Shown: one piece after another, positions 15,779-24,911 of the stretch
How positions within the stretch are numbered: the first letter of the stretch is position 1
Layout of the letters: every line of letters starts with the position of its first letter
Assembly (NCBI RefSeq): GCF_016427535.1
Contig: NZ_JAELXV010000002.1
Location: 744,001 to 808,000 of the forward strand
Direction of reading: 5' to 3'
DNA length: 64,000 nucleotides
Source of the DNA: Hymenobacter sp. BT559
GTDB lineage: Bacteria; Bacteroidota; Bacteroidia; Cytophagales; Hymenobacteraceae
The notes under the pieces: model-generated
Database searches by the model: none
The model's input: only the letters and a program-made list of their open reading frames with translations
What the model was told of the DNA's origin: nothing
Program-made: the position numbers and the translations under genes

Positions 15779-17005
15779 ATGGACTTGAGAGAATTAATTG
15801 AATACGAAAACGAGAATACTAATCTTGATTTTAAAAAGGTTCCTTATCGGAAGGAGATGTTTGGAGAGCTCCTTAAAGACCTAATTGCAATGGCGAATGC
15901 TGATACAAGAGGCGATAGATTTATAATTATTGGCGTTAAGCATTATCCCGATGGTAGAAGGGATATATTAGGAATAGATAATTTTATTGATGATGCTATA
16001 TATCAAAAGCTAGTCAATGACAATATTGAGCCGGAGTTACGTTTTGAATATTCTGCTTTTGATTTTGATGATAAAAAATTAGCTTATTTTAGAATATATA
16101 GTTGTGTTGACCAGCCATACATGATGAAGAAGGATTACAGTGTGAAAGATAATGACACTATTCAAAGGGGTGAAAGCTTCGTTAGAAAAGGTTCTTTTAA
16201 AACTCGTTTACTGCGTAGGGATATTGATAGAATGTTTGCTAATAAGTTGGAAAAAGATGATTTTAAAAATTTTATTAGTGTAGAATTAGATTGCGATAGT
16301 GGATTCGGGCTTTATGAAAGTGGAGAATTTATTCTGCCTTCTAGAAGCGCAAGAAAAAGAATTGAGGAAGTTATAAAACAAAAGGAAAAAGAACTTGAAA
16401 ATCTAAGTCGTTTACAAAACAGGATAAAAGAGGGCCCACTTGCTGAATTAGATGCATCTCTTATTGCATGTAATTTGCCTTTACTCATGCCTAGTAATCC
16501 CTTTGGTTCATACGAACAAAGAGATTTGAGTACATTGAGAGAAAATCTAGCGAAGGTCACAGAAACGTATAGAGAAGATGATGCTTATTGTGTTTTTGAA
16601 GAGCAATCTAGCAAAATAAATTTTAAACTTATTAATGCAGGCGAGAAGTATATAGAAGATGTATCTTTAGAATTCTCCATTAGAGGAGACTTTGATTTTT
16701 TGATAGCCCCTGAAAAATTTTCAAAGCCTAGCTCATTCGGGCCTACAATTCCCTTATCCAATTGGGAGAGGCTAGAGTATCCTGAAGTAATTGAAAACAA
16801 CAATAGTTACATTATTCATTCTTCTATAGGACAATTAAAGCATGGTATTCCATCTAAAGCGTTTAAGGTTCCAATAAGAATATTTTTACCTCTTGGATGT
16901 TTTGGAAAGAAACTTATAGTTGATATTAAAATATTCGGTGCCAATATTGCCAAGCACATTAATAAATTTATTGAAATTGATATTTTGCAAAACACTGCAA
17001 AATGA
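15779..17005 (+). CDS. AlbA_2/Schlafen-type putative ATP- or nucleic-acid-binding protein, low GC
   Basis: A 408-residue protein. Its first 160 residues fit the AlbA_2 (divergent AAA-4/Schlafen) domain: ENTNLDFKKVPYRKEM, GELLKDLIAMANADTRG, RFIIIGVKHYPDGRRDILGI and the closing SFVRKGSFKTRLLRRDIDRM. A central coiled coil (RIEEVIKQKEKELENLSRLQ) and a beta-rich C-terminal domain follow. Start ATG 15779 is preferred to GTG 15743. Codon use and composition are strongly AT-rich, unlike every neighbour, which marks recent transfer. Such proteins occur in defence and mobile regions; the biochemical activity here is not known. A terminator follows at 17025-17056. Confidence 0.7.
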   Translation: MDLRELIEYENENTNLDFKKVPYRKEMFGELLKDLIAMANADTRGDRFIIIGVKHYPDGRRDILGIDNFIDDAIYQKLVNDNIEPELRFEYSAFDFDDKKLAYFRIYSCVDQPYMMKKDYSVKDNDTIQRGESFVRKGSFKTRLLRRDIDRMFANKLEKDDFKNFISVELDCDSGFGLYESGEFILPSRSARKRIEEVIKQKEKELENLSRLQNRIKEGPLAELDASLIACNLPLLMPSNPFGSYEQRDLSTLRENLAKVTETYREDDAYCVFEEQSSKINFKLINAGEKYIEDVSLEFSIRGDFDFLIAPEKFSKPSSFGPTIPLSNWERLEYPEVIENNNSYIIHSSIGQLKHGIPSKAFKVPIRIFLPLGCFGKKLIVDIKIFGANIAKHINKFIEIDILQNTAK

Positions 17006-17024
17006 GTTTTGCGACAATAGAAAT

Positions 17025-17056
17025 AAAAAAGTCCGACCAACCGGCCGGGCTTTTTT
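17025..17056 (+). terminator. Terminator of the AlbA_2 gene
   Basis: The stem aaaaaagtccg / cgggcttttttg (one G-T pair) lies 20 bases after the stop and has a T-run on the plus strand. Confidence 0.7.
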
Positions 17057-17221
17057 GTGTCATGTCAGTAGTACCTAGGATATACCTAGCCACCTAGACT
17101 CATTGGAAGTCAGTATACGCACCAGCCCTGAAGTATTTAACCCTCGTGCCTTTGCCACCTCGCTCTCAAGTGTAGTAGCAGCTCCCATTACTATTATGTA
17201 AGCTTGGATTACTTGATACAG

Positions 17222-17260
17222 AAAAAGGCGGCCGCTACGGTAGGTAGTGACCGCCCTTTT
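17222..17260 (-). terminator. Terminator of the small secreted protein gene
   Basis: The arms aaaaaggcggccgctac and gtagtgaccgccctttt pair with few mismatches. The hairpin lies 12 bases after the minus-strand stop at 17272 and has flanking T's. Confidence 0.65.
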
Positions 17261-17271
17261 CTAAGCTGGTG

Positions 17272-17628
17272 CTAGTGAGAAAGCGAGCGCTGGAACTGCG
17301 CTACCACATAAGCACCAGTTAGGTACTGATAGCCTACTAGCTCCCACCCTCTACTACTTAGGTAATTGAAGGCCTGCGACTCCGAGTCAAAAGAAGCAAC
17401 CTTAGTAGCCTCTTCCTCCAAGCGACTGTCTACTAGGGGAGCCTTTTTAGACTCCTGCCCATACGCCATCGCAATTGTTAGTGCCCGGTCAGAACTCGCC
17501 CGTAGCGACACGTACAGGCGGCAAAACTGTTTGGGCTGGCTGGTGGGCGTGCCGGGGGTAGCCTGGGCAAAGACGGGAGAAGCAGCGCTGGTGGCAAGCA
17601 GCAGAGCAAGCGCGAGGTGTTTGAGCAT
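17272..17628 (-). CDS. Small secreted protein of unknown function
   Basis: A 118-residue product with a signal peptide (MLKHLALALLLATSAASPVFAQ). The mature part is an alpha/beta domain; the segment SESQAFNYLSSRGWELVGYQY resembles the 'nYLs..GWELVg' signature of small DUF4177-like proteins, but the family call is tentative. One Cys is present. The gene has its own terminator and no coupled neighbour. It sits between the AlbA_2 gene and the integrase remnant. Confidence 0.55.
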   Translation of the reverse strand: MLKHLALALLLATSAASPVFAQATPGTPTSQPKQFCRLYVSLRASSDRALTIAMAYGQESKKAPLVDSRLEEEATKVASFDSESQAFNYLSSRGWELVGYQYLTGAYVVAQFQRSLSH

Positions 17629-17697
17629 GAGGCATGAAATAGGTGATGTTTCAAAAATAGCGGGTCTGCCCCTGCGAGATAAGGCGTTAGCTACTCA

Positions 17698-18215
17698 CTA
17701 GGCAGTGAATTGCGCAGCCTTCCTCGCAGCAATTGCCGCTCGCTTCGTGTCGCCGTCCACGTGCACGTACTTCCTCGTGGTCTTGCTGTCTTTGTGGTCC
17801 AGCAGCTTTTGCAATACCTCGGCCTTGCCCCGACCCGCCCGATGTTGGTGGCGAAGGCCTCGCGGCCCACGTGGTGGGGCAGGTCCCATAGTCAGGCCCA
17901 GCGCCCAACCTAGGCGCTGAAGCAGACAATTAGAATAGTGGTCGGTGTAGTCGTAGAAGCCGGGCAGCTCATTCTCCTGCCAGGCATTCCCTAGGTAGCC
18001 GATGGCCCGCGTGGTGAGCGGCAGTATGTCGTGCGTCTTCTTGTGGGGCAAATGCCGGTAGCGTCGTCGAAGAGTTCGGGCCACCAGCTGCTATTGAGCC
18101 CGATAGGGTGGGGCGCCCGGTCGGTGACTAGTTGCAAGCGCAGCAGGCAGGTGCCGTCCTGCTTGGCGGGTATTCGCAGAATAATCTTGGCGGAGTAGCT
18201 CACTGGGTAAACGCC
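17698..18215 (-). pseudogene. Decayed tyrosine recombinase (phage/transposon-type integrase)
   Basis: On the minus strand the N-terminal arm-binding segment is recognisable (YSAKIILRIPAKQDGTCLLR, then IGLNSSWWPELFDDATG). It is joined after a frame change to catalytic-domain sequence (KKTHDILPLTTRAIGYLG, then LDHKDSKTTRKYVHVDGDTK with the catalytic Tyr in RKYVHV). The H-x-x-R box (PHHVGREAFATNIGR) is present but lies in another frame, so at least two frameshifts surround it. Roughly the central half of a normal 400-residue integrase is gone. It is inactive. It lies directly beside tRNA-Gln, a classical integration target. Confidence 0.75.
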
Positions 18216-18224
18216 AAAATGCCA

Positions 18225-18277
18225 ATAACCCGAAAACGGCCTCCGCTCAGATTGAGCGGAGGCCGTTTTCGGGTTAT
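18225..18277. terminator. Perfect 25-bp hairpin between tRNA-Gln and the integrase remnant
   Basis: The arms 18225-18249 and 18253-18277 are fully complementary around a 3-base loop. It lies 25 bases beyond the 3' end of tRNA-Gln (minus strand) and probably terminates it. Confidence 0.75.
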
Positions 18278-18302
18278 TCAGCGGCACTATCGTGTGCCTG
18301 AG

Positions 18303-18375
18303 TTGTCCGACCAGGGCTCGAACCTGGACTTTCTTGAATCAAAATCAAGCGTGTTGCCGGTTACACCATCGGACA
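18303..18375 (-). tRNA. tRNA-Gln (anticodon TTG)
   Basis: The minus strand folds into a full cloverleaf of 73 bases: acceptor TGTCCGA/TCGGACA, D stem GTGT/ACAC, anticodon stem CTTGA/TCAAG with loop TTTTGAT (anticodon TTG), T arm CCAGG-TTCGAGC-CCTGG and discriminator A. CCA is not encoded. It reads CAA and, by wobble, CAG codons. A good promoter lies upstream at 18408-18437 and a decayed integrase downstream. Confidence 0.96.
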
Positions 18376-18407
18376 AGGTCCCTAGAGCGATGTGCTGTTC
18401 GGGGCTG

Positions 18408-18437
18408 CAAAGGTACAAAAAGAATGATACGACGCAA
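18408..18437 (-). promoter_or_regulatory. Promoter of tRNA-Gln: TTG-N19-TACCTTTG
   Basis: On the minus strand, TTG (18435-18437) and TACCTTTG (18408-18415) are 19 bases apart. The -7 box lies about 33 bases upstream of the mature tRNA 5' end. Confidence 0.75.
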
Positions 18438-18523
18438 GAGGGAGGTCAAAAATTTTTTAAAAAACTTTGTGAACGGTTTCTGAAGGCTGTTTTAGGAAGG
18501 GTGGGCGTGGGTAGCCAACCTAG

Positions 18524-20107
<1,584 letters not shown>

Positions 20108-20113
20108 ACCGCA

Positions 20114-20217
20114 TGTCATGCTGACGAAGGAAGCATCTTATCACGGCTGCTTTCGTCAGAAATTAGTAATCCGAACCTTGCGAACGTGATAAGATGCTTC
20201 GCAAGCTCAGCATGACA
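20114..20217. repeat. Imperfect inverted repeat of the TGTCATGCTGACGAAGG family
   Basis: The left arm 20114-20145 (tgtcatgctgacgaaggaag...) pairs with the right arm 20185-20217 with small gaps. A related copy lies at 45734-45817. It fills the atpD-atpC gap, and its right end carries an extra ATG in the atpC frame. Confidence 0.85.
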
Positions 20218-20223
20218 GAAGAA

Positions 20224-20466
20224 ATGCATTTAGAAATCATCACCCCCGACCGCAAGGTATTTGATGGCGAAGCTACTTCGGTGCGCTTTCCGGGTACCGA
20301 TGGGTCGTTTGAAGTGCTCAACAACCACGCCCCGCTGATTGCGGCCCTCAAAACGGGCGACGTGATTGTGACGGGTGCGGGCGGCGGCACGTTTCACATT
20401 GGCGGCGGCATCGTGGAGGTGCTGCGCAACAAAGTGACCGTGCTAGCCGAGTCGGCCTCGGCCTAG
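20224..20466 (+). CDS. atpC: F1 ATP synthase subunit epsilon, short form
   Basis: An 80-residue epsilon subunit starting at ATG 20224 (MHLEIITPDRKVFDGEATSV). Only the N-terminal beta-sandwich (FPGTDGSFEVLNNHAPLIAAL) is present. The C-terminal two-helix inhibitory domain is missing, which is normal for Bacteroidota, so epsilon here links gamma to the c-ring but is unlikely to inhibit hydrolysis. An in-frame ATG at 20212 lies inside the upstream repeat and would add MTEE. A strong terminator follows. Confidence 0.95.
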   Translation: MHLEIITPDRKVFDGEATSVRFPGTDGSFEVLNNHAPLIAALKTGDVIVTGAGGGTFHIGGGIVEVLRNKVTVLAESASA

Positions 20467-20490
20467 GTTACGAATAACACCTATTGCGGG

Positions 20491-20529
20491 AGCGCCCGCG
20501 CTGGCTTTGGCCGGCGCGGGCGCTTTTTT
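20491..20529 (+). terminator. Terminator of the atpDC unit
   Basis: GC-rich stem gcgcccgcgc / gcgcgggcgc with an 11-12 base loop, followed by six T's, 25 bases after the atpC stop. Confidence 0.85.
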
Positions 20530-20624
20530 GCTACCTAGGGCCTGTTGTTTGGGTGGGTACTTCAGCCTTGCGGGGCGTTTTTTCGTTCAGCGACTATTCT
20601 TCCCTTTTTACTGGCCTCTGCGCA

Positions 20625-21749
20625 ATGTCGCTTCCTGCTGAAACCAATATTTACACCCCCCGCCAGCGTTACCTGCTGCTTATTGCCACGCTGCTTATAC
20701 TTGGCGCGCTGGCCCTGTACGGGATGCTGGGTTACCTCACGGCCTTCCTGGGGGCGGGCATCCTGTATGTAGTGCTGCGCCCGTGGTTTACGGCACTGGT
20801 GCACAAGCGCGGCTGGAACCGCACGCTGGTGACGGTGCTGCTGCTGATTTTCGCAGTGGTAGTGCTCATCATTCCTTTTTTTGCTCTCACCTCGCTGCTC
20901 ATTGACAAGGTGCGGATAGTGGCGCAAAACACCGACCAAATTCTGGCGACGGTGCAAGATATCGAGCGTAAACTAGGCATTCAAGTAACGCAACAGGCGC
21001 AGGTGCGCCAACTCTTGCAGCAAGGTGCGGCGCGCGTAAGCCAATGGATACCAACGCTGGCCAGCAGCGTGCTCAACGTCATTGTCATCGTGGGCCTGAT
21101 GCTCTTCACGATGTATTATCTATTTATGCAGGAAGAAACCTTCCTGGCGGGCCTGCGCCGCTACTTGCCCTTCCGCGAAAAGACGCTGGACGAGCTCAGT
21201 GAGTCGCTGCGCAATAACGTGAATGCCAACGTGCTGGGGCAAGGGGTGGTAGCTCTGGTACAGGGCTTATTGACCGGCCTGACGTTGTGGATATTCGGGG
21301 TGCCGTCGCCGATGTTCTGGACGGTTATAGCGTTTTTCATGGCTTTCATCCCGGTACTAGGTACCCCGCTGGTGTGGGGGCCGGCCGCCATTTATCAGTT
21401 TACCCAAGGGCACAATGGGCAGGCCATTGGCATTCTGATAGTAGGCGTTGTGGTGATTATCAACGTGGATAACCTGCTGCGCATCTGGATGGCGAAGTAC
21501 ATGGGCGACATCCACCCCTGGGTGACGCTGGTGGGGCTGACTCTAGGTGTCGATATTTTTGGTATTGTGGGGCTGGTTATCGGGCCGCTGCTGCTGTCGT
21601 ACCTCATCGTACTGATGCAGGTGTTTGCCCGCGAAAACCGGGTATTGCTGCACCTAGTGCCCGACACGCTGACGGCCAAAGCCGAAGAAATAGTAGATGA
21701 ATCGGTGAAAGTGCGCAGCGAGGCCGAAGAAATTCGCCGAACCCAGTAG
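20625..21749 (+). CDS. AI-2E family transporter (PerM/UPF0118 permease)
   Basis: A 374-residue polytopic membrane protein starting at ATG 20625 (MSLPAETNIYTPRQRYLLL). It shows the family layout: an N-terminal pair of membrane helices, a third helix (TVLLLIFAVVVLIIPFFAL), an extracytoplasmic helical segment, then a C-terminal group of helices with the signature GVPSPMFWTVIAFFMAFIPV and the end motif WVTLVGLTLGVDIFGIVG. Members export autoinducer-2 or act as Na+/H+ antiporters; the substrate here cannot be told. It ends 45 bases before the next gene. Confidence 0.85.
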   Translation: MSLPAETNIYTPRQRYLLLIATLLILGALALYGMLGYLTAFLGAGILYVVLRPWFTALVHKRGWNRTLVTVLLLIFAVVVLIIPFFALTSLLIDKVRIVAQNTDQILATVQDIERKLGIQVTQQAQVRQLLQQGAARVSQWIPTLASSVLNVIVIVGLMLFTMYYLFMQEETFLAGLRRYLPFREKTLDELSESLRNNVNANVLGQGVVALVQGLLTGLTLWIFGVPSPMFWTVIAFFMAFIPVLGTPLVWGPAAIYQFTQGHNGQAIGILIVGVVVIINVDNLLRIWMAKYMGDIHPWVTLVGLTLGVDIFGIVGLVIGPLLLSYLIVLMQVFARENRVLLHLVPDTLTAKAEEIVDESVKVRSEAEEIRRTQ

Positions 21750-21779
21750 GTAAGCGCGGGCGCGGCAGTAGTCTGGCGC

Positions 21780-21787
21780 TACCTTCG
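21780..21787 (+). promoter_or_regulatory. -7 element TACCTTCG just before a start codon
   Basis: Same variant as at 4130-4137. The ATG at 21795 lies 7 bases downstream, suggesting a leaderless transcript. No convincing -33 box. Confidence 0.4.
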
Positions 21788-21794
21788 CCCTGCT

Positions 21795-22937
21795 ATGGAC
21801 CTGACCCCGATTCACCCGAAAGTTACCCCCATCTACCAGACGTCAGTCTTCAAATTCAGCTCGCTGGCCGAGCTTGAAGACTACTACACTACGCCCGGCC
21901 GCGGGGGTATGTATGGCTACTCGCGCTCCGAGCACCCCAATTCGGACGAACTGGTGGCCGAAGTAGCCCGCTTGGAGGGCGCCGCGGGCGGCGTAGCCAC
22001 CGGCGCTGGCCTAGCTGGCCTGCTGGCGGCCGTGCTGGCCACCTGCCAGGCCGGCGACCATGTACTGTGCCCCGCCGAGCTCTATGGTGGCTCAGTGGTG
22101 CTGCTGTCGCAGGAGTTGAGCCGCCTAGGTATCGAAACCACCTATGTGCCACTGGCGCAACTTTATGATTTGGCTCAGCACCGCAAGCCTAATACTAAGT
22201 TGGTGCTGGCTGAGGTGCTGAGCAACCCCTTGCTAACAGTGCTCGACGGGCCCCGCCTGGCGCAGGCATGCCGCGAGCAAGGCATTAAGCTGCTTATTGA
22301 TAGCTCGTTTACTTCGCCCATGCTAACGCGCCCGCTGGACTGGGGCGCCGATATGGTGTGGCACTCGGCCACGAAGTACCTGGCCGGCCACTCCGACGTA
22401 ACGGCTGGCGTGGTAGTGGCCAACGACCCAGTCCTCAATAAGCGCCTGCGGCAAGTGGCCACTAACTTGGGGCTGATGCTGGCCCCGCTGGATAGCTGGC
22501 TGGCCGTGCGGGGCCTCAAAACCCTGCGGCTGCGCATGCGGCAGCATTCAGAAAATGCGCTGGCCGTGGCCCGCTTTCTGGCTAAGCACCCAGCCGTAGC
22601 GGAAGTTTTTTACCCCGGCCTCGACACGCACCCCGGCCACGATTTAGCCAAAGCACAACTGCTGAATGGCTTGTACGGGGGGATGCTCTCGCTGCGGCTT
22701 GCCAACGATACCGTGGCGGCGGCCGACGACTTTGTGCAGCGCACCAAGCTGTTTCCGCTGGCGCCCTCGCTGGCGGGTGTTGCGTCGTCGTGCTCGTACC
22801 CTACGGCAACCTCGCACCGCGGCCTCAGCGACGAGCAGCGTCGGGCTCTAGGTATCACGCCGGGCGTGCTGCGCCTGAGCGTGGGCATTGAAGAGCCCGC
22901 CGAGCTGCTAGCTGACCTAGGGCAAGCGCTGGACTAA
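21795..22937 (+). CDS. Cys/Met-metabolism PLP-dependent enzyme (cystathionine gamma-synthase/beta-lyase family)
   Basis: A 380-residue fold-type I PLP enzyme. The PLP lysine is in WHSATKYLAGHSDVTAGVV and the cofactor-binding Asp/Ser in KLLIDSSFTSPM. The substrate-site segments YGYSRSEHPNSDELVAEVARL and LSVGIEEPAELLADL are conserved. The family includes cystathionine gamma-synthase, cystathionine lyases and methionine gamma-lyase, and sequence alone does not resolve which reaction occurs. It has its own -7 element and converges on the DegT gene with a 4-base stop overlap. Confidence 0.88.
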   Translation: MDLTPIHPKVTPIYQTSVFKFSSLAELEDYYTTPGRGGMYGYSRSEHPNSDELVAEVARLEGAAGGVATGAGLAGLLAAVLATCQAGDHVLCPAELYGGSVVLLSQELSRLGIETTYVPLAQLYDLAQHRKPNTKLVLAEVLSNPLLTVLDGPRLAQACREQGIKLLIDSSFTSPMLTRPLDWGADMVWHSATKYLAGHSDVTAGVVVANDPVLNKRLRQVATNLGLMLAPLDSWLAVRGLKTLRLRMRQHSENALAVARFLAKHPAVAEVFYPGLDTHPGHDLAKAQLLNGLYGGMLSLRLANDTVAAADDFVQRTKLFPLAPSLAGVASSCSYPTATSHRGLSDEQRRALGITPGVLRLSVGIEEPAELLADLGQALD

Positions 22938-24091
22938 AGCAGGCCTTCGCGCACGGCCTTGACTACGCGGCGCTGGTCGTCGTCGGTCATGGCCGTGCCG
23001 CTGGGTAGGCACAGGCCGCGGGCGAATAAGTCCTCGCACACCGCGCCACCATACATGGGCGCGTCGGCAAACAGCGGCTGCTGGTGCAGGGGCTTCCAGA
23101 GGGGGCGGCTCTCGATTTTGCGGGTTTCGAGGTGCTGGCGCAGGCTTTCGGGCGTGGCGCTGGTCTGGCTAGCGCCGTCCTTCGGCTCGGCGGGGTTGAG
23201 CAGCACGGTGGTTAGCCAGCGATTAGCGCGGCTACCGGGCAGCTCGGCGTCGGGCGCTACGGCCAGGCCGGGCAGGCCTGCTAGGTTCTCCTTATACCAG
23301 GTAAAAATCTCGCGGCGGCGCTTCACCCGGTCCTCCAGCAATTCCATTTGGCCCCGACCAATGCCCGCGAGTAGGTTGCTAAGGCGGTAGTTGTAGCCTA
23401 CTTCTGAATGCTGGTAGTGCGGGGCAGCATCCTTGGCCTGCGTAGCCCAGAAAAGGGCCTTGGCAGCGTAATCAGCACGATTCGTTAATAAGGCGCCGCC
23501 GCCGCTGGTAGTCAGTATCTTATTACCATTGAAGCTGAACACGCTTACCTCGCCGAAGCTGCCCAGCGGCCGACCCTGGTAGCGAGACCCTAGGGCCTCG
23601 GCGGCATCTTCGAGCACCGGCAAGCCAAACTCTTGCGCAATAGCCAGCAGTTCGTCGAGCTTGGCGGGCATGCCGTACAGGTGTACCAGCAGCAAGGCTT
23701 TGAGCTTTTTACCTAATCTGAGCCGGTCGGTGATGGCCTCGCGCAGGCGCACGGGGCACATGTTCCAGGTATCGGCTTCACTATCTACGAACACCGGCGT
23801 GGCGCCGCAATAGCCAATGGGGTTGGCCGTAGCCACGAACGTAAACGACGGGCACAGCACTTCATCGCCCGGTCCCACGCCCAGCAGCCGCAGCCCCAGG
23901 TGGATGGCGGCCGTGCCCGAATGGAGCGCCACCGCGTGGCCTACGCCCGTGAAGGCGCACAAATCGGCCTCAAAGCCGGTCAAATTAGGGCCGGCCGGTG
24001 CTACCCAGTTGTCTTCTACCGCTTTGTGCAGGTAGTTGAGCTCGTGGCGACCTAGGTGCGGGGGAGAAAGGTAAATGCGGTCCAAAATCAA
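22934..24091 (-). CDS. DegT/DnrJ/EryC1/StrS-family sugar aminotransferase (PglE/PseC type)
   Basis: PLP enzyme of 385 residues that transfers an amino group to a keto-sugar nucleotide. The start RIYLSPPHLGRHELNYLHKA is typical of the PglE/LegC branch making UDP-4-amino-4,6-dideoxy sugars. The PLP lysine is in FSFNGNKILTTSGGG, and VLEDAAEALGSRYQGRPLG is the cofactor region. It is followed on the same strand by a NeuD/PglD-type acyltransferase, the enzyme that acylates that amino-sugar, so an N-acylated amino-sugar (bacillosamine-like) is the likely product. The start is uncertain: TTG codons at 24091 and 24085 are the only options near the conserved N-terminus. Confidence 0.85.
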   Translation of the reverse strand: MILDRIYLSPPHLGRHELNYLHKAVEDNWVAPAGPNLTGFEADLCAFTGVGHAVALHSGTAAIHLGLRLLGVGPGDEVLCPSFTFVATANPIGYCGATPVFVDSEADTWNMCPVRLREAITDRLRLGKKLKALLLVHLYGMPAKLDELLAIAQEFGLPVLEDAAEALGSRYQGRPLGSFGEVSVFSFNGNKILTTSGGGALLTNRADYAAKALFWATQAKDAAPHYQHSEVGYNYRLSNLLAGIGRGQMELLEDRVKRRREIFTWYKENLAGLPGLAVAPDAELPGSRANRWLTTVLLNPAEPKDGASQTSATPESLRQHLETRKIESRPLWKPLHQQPLFADAPMYGGAVCEDLFARGLCLPSGTAMTDDDQRRVVKAVREGLL

Positions 24092-24168
24092 GCAAGAAGA
24101 AGCAATGGGCAGTCTGCTAGTCTAAACGTGCCAAGCGCACGCTAGGCCATCCGATAAGCAGTTATTGC

Positions 24169-24864
24169 TCATTTAATAATGGGGCGGGCTGGCACACCCA
24201 CGGCCGTGACACCCGCGGGCAGCTCGCGCACAACTACGGCCCCGGCGCCCACAGTGGTTCCCGCCCCCACACGCACCCCCTGAATAACAGTAGCATTGGT
24301 GCCCAGGTACACGCCGGCGCCGAGCCGGGCCGCGCCGCTTATGTTGGCGTGGGGCATCAAGGAGCAAAAGTCTTCCAGCACTGCATCGTGGCCGATAGTG
24401 CAGCCCAGGTTAAGGAATACAAACCGCCCTAGGGTGATGTCGCACGTGAGTATGCAGCCCTGCTGGATAATGCAGCCCGCCCCTAGGGCTACCCGCTGCG
24501 ACGATGCTAGCCGCACTCGCGGGTGCACCAGCGCCGGAAACGCGAGCTGCGGCGACATAAGCCGTGCCACCACCGCGGCGCGACTGGCGCTACTGCCCAC
24601 CGCCACGGCCACAGCCAGCGGCTCGGAGGTTTGGTTGAGGTCGTGGGCGGTGCCTAGGTAGGGGAGGCCTGCTATAGTAGGCGTGGCGGGTGGCTGGTCG
24701 TCGTAAAAGCCACGCACGTCCCAGCCTGCCCCGGCCTCGTTGAGTTGATGTAGAAGCACCAGCACCTCGCGCCCCAGCCCACCCGCCCCAAAAATAACGA
24801 GGGGCTGCGGAGCCACAGCCGGCCGCTCGCTGGGGTGGTAGTCAGAAAAAAATAGCTGCGTCAT
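24169..24864 (-). CDS. NeuD/PglD-family sugar acyltransferase (left-handed beta-helix)
   Basis: A 231-residue acetyltransferase starting at ATG 24864 (MTQLFFSDYHPSERP). The N-terminal Rossmann-like half has VIFGAGGLGREVLVLL. The C-terminal half is a hexapeptide-repeat beta-helix (HPRVRLASSQRVALGAGCII, VFLNLGCTIGHDAVLEDFC, GVYLGTNATVIQGVRVGAGT) with the likely catalytic His in TIGHDAVL. It uses acetyl-CoA or a similar donor on a UDP-amino-sugar. On this strand it lies upstream of the DegT aminotransferase, with a gap of about 77 bases, and is probably co-transcribed. Confidence 0.87.
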   Translation of the reverse strand: MTQLFFSDYHPSERPAVAPQPLVIFGAGGLGREVLVLLHQLNEAGAGWDVRGFYDDQPPATPTIAGLPYLGTAHDLNQTSEPLAVAVAVGSSASRAAVVARLMSPQLAFPALVHPRVRLASSQRVALGAGCIIQQGCILTCDITLGRFVFLNLGCTIGHDAVLEDFCSLMPHANISGAARLGAGVYLGTNATVIQGVRVGAGTTVGAGAVVVRELPAGVTAVGVPARPIIK

Positions 24865-24911
24865 GGCGGCTGGCAAAAGAAAGGGGCGCCAGTGGCCCCG
24901 CCACTGGGCAG

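Noticed and set aside
20478..20624. Upstream extension of the AI-2E permease to 20484
   Set aside because: The extension runs through the atpC terminator and lacks conservation; ATG 20625 fits the family.
21795..21800. SAM or other methionine-related riboswitch before the Cys/Met enzyme
   Set aside because: The promoter box lies only 7 bases before the ATG, leaving no room for a structured leader.
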